From: Chromatiales bacterium
Lineage (GTDB): Bacteria; Pseudomonadota; Gammaproteobacteria; Steroidobacterales; BM003
Length of the DNA stretch: 46,172 bases
Assembly (NCBI GenBank): GCA_002868855.1
Contig: PKUM01000044.1
Span: forward strand, 1 to 46,172
Direction: 5' to 3'
Shown: one piece after another, positions 43,552 through 46,172 of the stretch
Numbering within the stretch: position 1 is the stretch's first letter
How the letters are laid out: each line of letters starts with the position of its first letter
Position numbers and translations under genes: made by a program
Notes under the pieces: model-generated
The model's database searches: none
What the model saw: only the letters and a program-made list of their open reading frames with translations
Told to the model about the DNA's origin: nothing

Positions 43552-45756
43552 TTACTCGGATGGACCGGTAGTCGGAGGGCCGCTTTCCTGGATCGACTTC
43601 AGTTGTTCCAGCAGCCGGGCCCAATCGACCTGGCTGGCATAGCCGATAACATCGATCCGGGGAAGTCCCTTGCCGCGCACGATGTAATACCCGCTTTTCG
43701 CTTTGGCAATACCGCCCATATTGCAGATCCCGTCCCGAAGTTGGCACTTCAGGCCCAATGCGTCATAAGCAAAGTCGTCGAAAAATCCCATCACGCCGCT
43801 GGAAAGTGCCGCCGCCGCACCGCCACCGCTGACGCTGGAGATGTTCTCCACCGCACGCTGGCTTATCCGGCGTTTCGTGCTGTCCTTTGCGGTGGAACTC
43901 AGGCTGGCAGTGAATGCGACGGGTTCCCACTGCAACATCTGTAACCCGGCAATTTCGCCGTCGACGTGCCCGGTTATCCGGCCGAATGAGAAAGTCTCGG
44001 TCAACGTCTCAAGGTCGAAACCGGTGAAACGGATATCGGCAAAGAGCTGGGGCAGGTTGCCAAGCGGCTGCACAACGCGCAGATCGCCAATCTGCAGATT
44101 GCCGCCAAACAGCTGGGCTTGCAGTTTGCCGCCGACTTCGACCACGCCGTCACGGTAGCTCAGCGAGGGCAACCGTCCCCCGATCTGCCCGGCGAAAACA
44201 GGCCAACCGAGCGCGGTCGTCAGTTCAGTCAGGCTGACCGGAGCCAGAGCGGCGTCGAGCAACAGTTGCATGTTCTCCGCGCCGGCGCGCAGCACTTCCA
44301 GTTCGTTAATCTTCAGTTCCCCGTCCAGCAATGGCAGCTCCAGGGGCGATGTCAGGCGGAAGTCCTGGGCTTCGGCCACGAACGCTATTTGCGCGGCTCC
44401 GGCGGGCAATTGCATCAATGTCGCGGCGGTCCAGGCGATTTGCGATTGCCCTGGCCAGTCCGGCGCCAGCAAGGCCGCTACCGCCGGATCGCGCCAGTGC
44501 ACGGCACCGGTGGCGCCGGATAGGCCAAAACGACCGGTTTTGTCGGCAATGGCGACGTCGTCGAGAAAAGCACTGAACGCGGCCGGTTGACCGTCGTTCA
44601 GCAGCAGGCGCATTTCGACGGCACCCGCGCTTTCCAGCGCGTCGAACGGGGTCGAGAACAAGTAGGGGCGGGCGTACGTATCGAACGCCTCGGGCAGCTG
44701 TGCAACCACTCGGTTGGCGGTGAGGCGTGCCAGCCGAAAGCCCTCGTCGGTTTGCACGACTGTGGCTGTGCCCGTGGCCGATAGCATGCCCGGTTGTTCA
44801 AACTCCCAGCTGGCGATCTCGAGAGTTTGCCGGTCGAGGTCGAGGACGGCGTCGATCGCGGCCCGCTGCGGCTGCGTGGCGAGATCAACGAATACCGGTT
44901 CGGCGTAGGCTTGTCCTGCATCGCCACTCTGTGTCGCACGGATTTGCCACGCGCTATTGCTACGCGTCGCATTCAATTGCAACTTCGTGGACATTGCGTC
45001 GGTGGCGACGGTGCCGCTGGCGTTGCCCGCAGTCACTCCTCGCGCATCGATTGCAAGCGACATGGCCAGGGGTCCGGAAGAGGTTCCCTCTGCGCTCAGC
45101 TTCAGTCCGATCGAGCCGTCTGCCTGTCCCGCTTCGCCGTCAGGCAGGAAGCGAGCGGCCAGCGCCAGCAGGCTTGCCAGGTCGATATTGGGAAGATCGA
45201 GTTGGCTCTGCCAACGCCCGCCGGCCAGTTTCGCATCGAGTTGCAGCGCGCTGCCCGCGACCGATCCGCCTTCAATCGTGATCTCCGCAGCCTGATCCCT
45301 GGCGTCAAAAACGGCACTACCGGCAAGACGTTGCGGACCCAGATTCGCCGAGGTGCCGGTAATACTCAATTGCGGGCAGCGCGCAAAAGCCGCCGCGATT
45401 TCGAGCTCGGGACAGGACAAGGTGACATCCGTCCAGCTTTCGGCATCTGCCCCCAGAGTGACCTCATGGGCGCTGATACGAGCGGCAATGGCACCGCTGC
45501 TGCCAAGATTGAGCTCGATTCGCGTTGCTCGCGCACTCCAGTCGGCGCTGGCGACATCACCGATATCGAGCTGCAGGACTTCGACCGCAGAGACCGGCGT
45601 TTCAAAGAACAACTGGAGGAAGAAGCACACTGCCGCCCAACTACGAGGGCAGAAAGGTCTTCCTGCGCGGCTCCGGCGCGTGCCGGGGTTACGGCCCGGG
45701 CGTGTGCCGGACCGCGGCGGTATGTTTGTTGTGCGATGCTGCAAAATGTCCCGCAT
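43552..45756 (-). CDS. ydbH: YdbH-like AsmA-family intermembrane protein
   Basis: Long beta-rich protein; C-terminus GFFDDFAYDALGLKCQLRDGICNMGGIAKAKSGYYIVRGKGLPRIDVIGYASQVDWARLLEQLKSI typical of YdbH. Start uncertain (45756 ATG proposed; track ORF extends to 45825). Confidence 0.82.
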   Translation of the reverse strand: MRDILQHRTTNIPPRSGTRPGRNPGTRRSRAGRPFCPRSWAAVCFFLQLFFETPVSAVEVLQLDIGDVASADWSARATRIELNLGSSGAIAARISAHEVTLGADAESWTDVTLSCPELEIAAAFARCPQLSITGTSANLGPQRLAGSAVFDARDQAAEITIEGGSVAGSALQLDAKLAGGRWQSQLDLPNIDLASLLALAARFLPDGEAGQADGSIGLKLSAEGTSSGPLAMSLAIDARGVTAGNASGTVATDAMSTKLQLNATRSNSAWQIRATQSGDAGQAYAEPVFVDLATQPQRAAIDAVLDLDRQTLEIASWEFEQPGMLSATGTATVVQTDEGFRLARLTANRVVAQLPEAFDTYARPYLFSTPFDALESAGAVEMRLLLNDGQPAAFSAFLDDVAIADKTGRFGLSGATGAVHWRDPAVAALLAPDWPGQSQIAWTAATLMQLPAGAAQIAFVAEAQDFRLTSPLELPLLDGELKINELEVLRAGAENMQLLLDAALAPVSLTELTTALGWPVFAGQIGGRLPSLSYRDGVVEVGGKLQAQLFGGNLQIGDLRVVQPLGNLPQLFADIRFTGFDLETLTETFSFGRITGHVDGEIAGLQMLQWEPVAFTASLSSTAKDSTKRRISQRAVENISSVSGGGAAAALSSGVMGFFDDFAYDALGLKCQLRDGICNMGGIAKAKSGYYIVRGKGLPRIDVIGYASQVDWARLLEQLKSIQESGPPTTGPSE

Positions 45757-46109
45757 ACGCGTTCTGATCGTCGCTTGATCCAGGCCGGATTGATTGATCC
45801 TCACGCGACGGCCGCGGAAACACAAGCCGGGTAGCGCCAGAATTCAGGGCGCCGCGATGGCGGCGGATGATTTCCCGGACTTCTGTTCAATACTGATTTT
45901 TACTACCGGCAACGCCGCCACGAAGAACAAACGGACAGCGCGGTTGGCAATAGCAGTTTCATGGCCCGGGCAGAGCGCCCGGTTGTTGCCGCGGCAGCAA
46001 CGGGCTAATCCGCTGCGAATTTGGCACCCTTGGACGGTGCGGCCAGCCTCCCCCTATTAACCCTGTGCGGCTGAGATTGCCGATCGGGACGACAATACGG
46101 CCGGGAATA

Positions 46110-46172
46110 TGGCTCTCGGCAGGCTGATAAGTCTTGTATCCTATTCCGCTGCTATCGTCGGCGGTGGCGACC
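46110..46172 (+). CDS. Possible N-terminus of a gene truncated by the right edge
   Basis: ATG at 46110 opens MALGRLISLVSYSAAIVGGGD, hydrophobic and open to the window end. Too short to classify. Confidence 0.25.

Noticed and set aside
1-46172. Mobile elements, prophage, toxin-antitoxin or restriction systems
   Set aside because: No transposase, integrase, phage structural, TA or restriction-modification motifs were recognised in the translations; the psp genes are a stress system, not a phage.

Overview
The window is a GC-rich proteobacterial chromosome segment, most likely gammaproteobacterial by gene content. It carries about 37 densely packed protein-coding genes. I recognised no tRNA, rRNA, CRISPR array, transposase or prophage. 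Main blocks, left to right: (i) a minus-strand run RraA / NudC / NRDE (TANGO2-like) / S9 peptidase / TamA / TamB (TamB cut by the left edge); (ii) a divergent pair encoding an FlhC-like protein (-) and a protein that reads as two tandem FlhD-like domains (+), with no flagellar genes nearby; (iii) DUF2784, a YadG/YadH-type ABC exporter, a YedK/HMCES-type SOS peptidase and a cystathionine gamma-synthase-type enzyme; (iv) a GspA/ExeA ATPase, GspB and a gluzincin-like peptidase; (v) DinB, a DUF4286-DUF3667 fusion, FadE and malate dehydrogenase; (vi) a GntR(YtrA)-ABC-BON lipoprotein-DUF4097-DUF4136 envelope locus behind a near-perfect inverted-repeat operator; (vii) PurT and a tandem amidohydrolase pair whose second member lacks the expected metal-binding His residues; (viii) a Psp locus (PspF, sigma-54 promoter, PspA, PspB, two PspC-like proteins, an extra PspB-like protein); (ix) pgi-pgm-glgX; (x) an intergenic candidate sRNA with a strong terminator; (xi) a PAS-GGDEF-EAL protein; (xii) a YdbH-YdbL pair. 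The best candidate for something new is the divergent FlhC-like / tandem-FlhD regulator pair with its AT-rich inverted repeat. Next are the candidate C-rich-loop sRNA and the DUF4097 envelope operon. All family assignments come from reading motifs in the translations; no searches were run.
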